Of a stretch of 5,952 nt of DNA, positions 4,602 to 5,952 are shown piece after piece. Each line of letters opens with the position of its first letter. The first letter of the stretch is position 1. Both the position numbers and the translations under genes were made by a program. Source of the stretch: Planctomycetales bacterium (GTDB lineage Bacteria > Planctomycetota > Planctomycetia > Pirellulales > Thermoguttaceae); NCBI GenBank assembly GCA_007122045.1, contig SKJM01000486.1, positions 1 to 5,952 of the forward strand. Direction: 5' to 3'. The notes under the pieces were generated by a model. The model saw only the letters and a program-made list of their open reading frames with translations, did no database searches and was not told the origin of the DNA.

Positions 4602-5952
4602 ATGGTGCATTCCGACGCGACACTTAGCCCGAATCGGCCCCTGCCTGCGATCGACGACTTCTGCAAGCGGCACGCTTCCTTGATGCCCGTCGCCACGGGC
4701 ATCCTATGGCACGCCGTCCATGCCGAAGCGCCGGCGGTTCTCTGGGAGTCAACGCTGCCGCGGGTGGCTGGGGCCGCCCGGGCCGAAGCGGCGGTGGTGG
4801 TTGCCGCCGCCGAGGGCGCTTGGCAACGAACGGCCGCCTCCGGCGACCCCGGCGACCTGCCCTGGGACCTGTTCGCCGAGGTGCTCGACGCCGAAAAAGG
4901 AGCAATCGCCGGCGCCTGGACGGCCGTGCCGCTCGACCCACGTGCCGCCGGCGGGCAGGTACTGGCCGTCCACTCGGCCCGGTCCGCCGACGGCGAGCAC
5001 GCCTTGGCCACCATTGCCGCCCTGGCCCCCGTGCTGCACGACGCGCTGGCGGCGATCCGGCAGCGAGCGGCCGGTCGAAGCCGCATTCGGCGGCTCGAAG
5101 CCGTGCTCGAAATCGCCAATCAGTGGAACCGGACCCGCGAATTGGGCCCGCTGCTGGAGCAAATGGCCCAAGCTGCCACGAAGCTCTTCGGAGCGGAGCG
5201 GGCGAGCATCTTCCTTTGGGATCGCTCCAGCGGGGAACTGGTCGGCCGGCCGGCCCTTGGTGTCGAGGATGGCGAGCTGCGCGTGCCCGACGACCGCGGC
5301 GTGGTCGGACGCGTGCTGCAAACCGGTCGCTCGTTGCGGGTCGACGCCGCGCGCGAGCCCGCTGCCGTCGACCGCCAGGTCGATGAGCGAACCGGCTTCC
5401 GAACACGCACGCTGTTGGCCGTTCCCCTGCGAAACTCCCGGGGCGACATGCTCGGCGTGTTTGAGCTGTTGAACAAGCGATCGGGCAGCTTCACGGCCGA
5501 CGACGAGGCGGGCCTGACCGAGTTGGCCGCCCACGCCGCCATCGCCCTGGAAAACACCCGCGACCGCGAACAACTCCTGCTGGCCAACCGGCAGATGACC
5601 GAGCAGGCGGCGGCCGACGTGCAGTTCATCGGCCGCAGCCCGGCCATCGACGCGCTGCGCTCGATCATCGCCCGCGTAGCCGACACCGACCTGGCCGTCC
5701 TGATCCTGGGCGAAAACGGCACCGGCAAGGAGGTGGCCGCGCGGTCCATCCATTTCGGCAGCCGCCGCCGCCGTCAGCCGTTCATCGCCGTCAACTGCGC
5801 GGCCATTCCCGACCAGTTGGCCGAGAGCGAGTTGTTCGGGCACGAGAAAGGTGCTTTTACCGATGCCCACGAAGCCCGGGCCGGCAAGTTCGAACTGGCC
5901 AGCGGCGGCACCCTGCTGCTCGACGAAATTGGCGAGCTGAGCCTCAGTGGCC
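4602..5952 (+). CDS. Sigma-54-dependent transcriptional activator with GAF sensor domain (3' partial)
   Basis: The frame is open from the ATG at 4602 through the right edge (450 codons seen). Such proteins hydrolyse ATP to remodel RNA polymerase-sigma-54 at distant promoters. Residues ~25-150 are a divergent, alanine-rich region that may be a degenerate GAF domain. Residues ~145-172 form an amphipathic linker helix. Residues ~175-320 are a clear GAF domain ([12 protein letters not shown], 197-208; [22 protein letters not shown], 271-292; the helix ending [10 protein letters not shown]). The AAA+ domain begins at ~341 (FIGRSPAI), with Walker A GENGTGKE (370-377), the sigma-54-contact loop GAFTDA (417-422) and Walker [13 protein letters not shown] (435-446). 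The rest of AAA+ and the expected C-terminal HTH lie outside the window. No response-regulator receiver domain precedes the GAF, so control is presumably by ligand or partner binding (inference). No Shine-Dalgarno is visible at 4602. An in-frame ATG at 4545 overlaps the promoter -10 and is unlikely to be used. Confidence 0.93.
   Translation, partial: MVHSDATLSPNRPLPAIDDFCKRHASLMPVATGILWHAVHAEAPAVLWESTLPRVAGAARAEAAVVVAAAEGAWQRTAASGDPGDLPWDLFAEVLDAEKGAIAGAWTAVPLDPRAAGGQVLAVHSARSADGEHALATIAALAPVLHDALAAIRQRAAGRSRIRRLEAVLEIANQWNRTRELGPLLEQMAQAATKLFGAERASIFLWDRSSGELVGRPALGVEDGELRVPDDRGVVGRVLQTGRSLRVDAAREPAAVDRQVDERTGFRTRTLLAVPLRNSRGDMLGVFELLNKRSGSFTADDEAGLTELAAHAAIALENTRDREQLLLANRQMTEQAAADVQFIGRSPAIDALRSIIARVADTDLAVLILGENGTGKEVAARSIHFGSRRRRQPFIAVNCAAIPDQLAESELFGHEKGAFTDAHEARAGKFELASGGTLLLDEIGELSLSG

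Noticed and set aside
3755..5119. A 454-codon minus-strand open frame
   Set aside because: It overlaps the membrane-protein gene in another frame, crosses two good promoters and lies antisense to the sigma-54 activator; its composition is Arg/Ser/Ala-rich.
4749..5870. A 373-codon minus-strand open frame opposite the sigma-54 activator
   Set aside because: The opposite strand encodes unmistakable GAF and AAA+ motifs. This frame mirrors them and shows no domain of its own.
1..5952. CRISPR array, transposase or prophage signature
   Set aside because: No regularly spaced repeats, no transposase or phage-type protein in any frame, and no tRNA-associated duplication were seen.

Overview
The window reads as an ordinary chromosomal segment of a GC-rich bacterium, most likely a planctomycete of the Pirellulales type. 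That placement comes from recalled family resemblance: the SUMF1-type protein, the small tail-anchored protein, the four-helix-type membrane protein and the DHS-like protein all look like sets I know from that group. No database search was run. Six protein genes are visible, two of them cut by the window edges. There are no rRNA or tRNA genes, transposases, phage genes or CRISPR arrays.

Layout. Bases 1-824 (+) hold the 3' part of a formylglycine-generating-enzyme-like (SUMF1 fold) gene. It converges on 948-1517 (-), a small exported protein with a proline-rich linker and a C-terminal membrane helix. Bases 1518-1840 are non-coding and contain that gene's promoter plus a ~108-bp element bounded by an inverted repeat. 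Bases 1841-2476 (-) encode an exported DJ-1/PfpI-family protein. A 250-bp divergent intergenic region follows, then 2727-3695 (+), a deoxyhypusine-synthase-family protein. This converges on 3829-4278 (-), a small multi-helix membrane protein. Bases 4279-4601 are a second divergent promoter region. Bases 4602-5952 (+) hold the 5' part of a sigma-54-dependent activator with GAF and AAA+ domains, which runs off the right edge.

How the parts relate. The genes appear to be single transcription units, each with its own sigma-70-like promoter, rather than one operon. I see no pathway that ties them together. Both convergent junctions (825-947 and 3696-3828) carry strong hairpins built around the same 19-base core, GATAGGCTTCNAGCCTGTC, so these are probably dispersed repeats sitting at, and perhaps acting as, bidirectional transcription ends.

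The most notable points are three. The DHS-family protein keeps the catalytic lysine but appears to have most substrate- and NAD-contact residues replaced. The sigma-54 activator has GAFTDA in place of the canonical GAFTGA loop. The intergenic DNA holds several distinct families of structured repeats. I do not see convincing evidence for a new multi-gene system.
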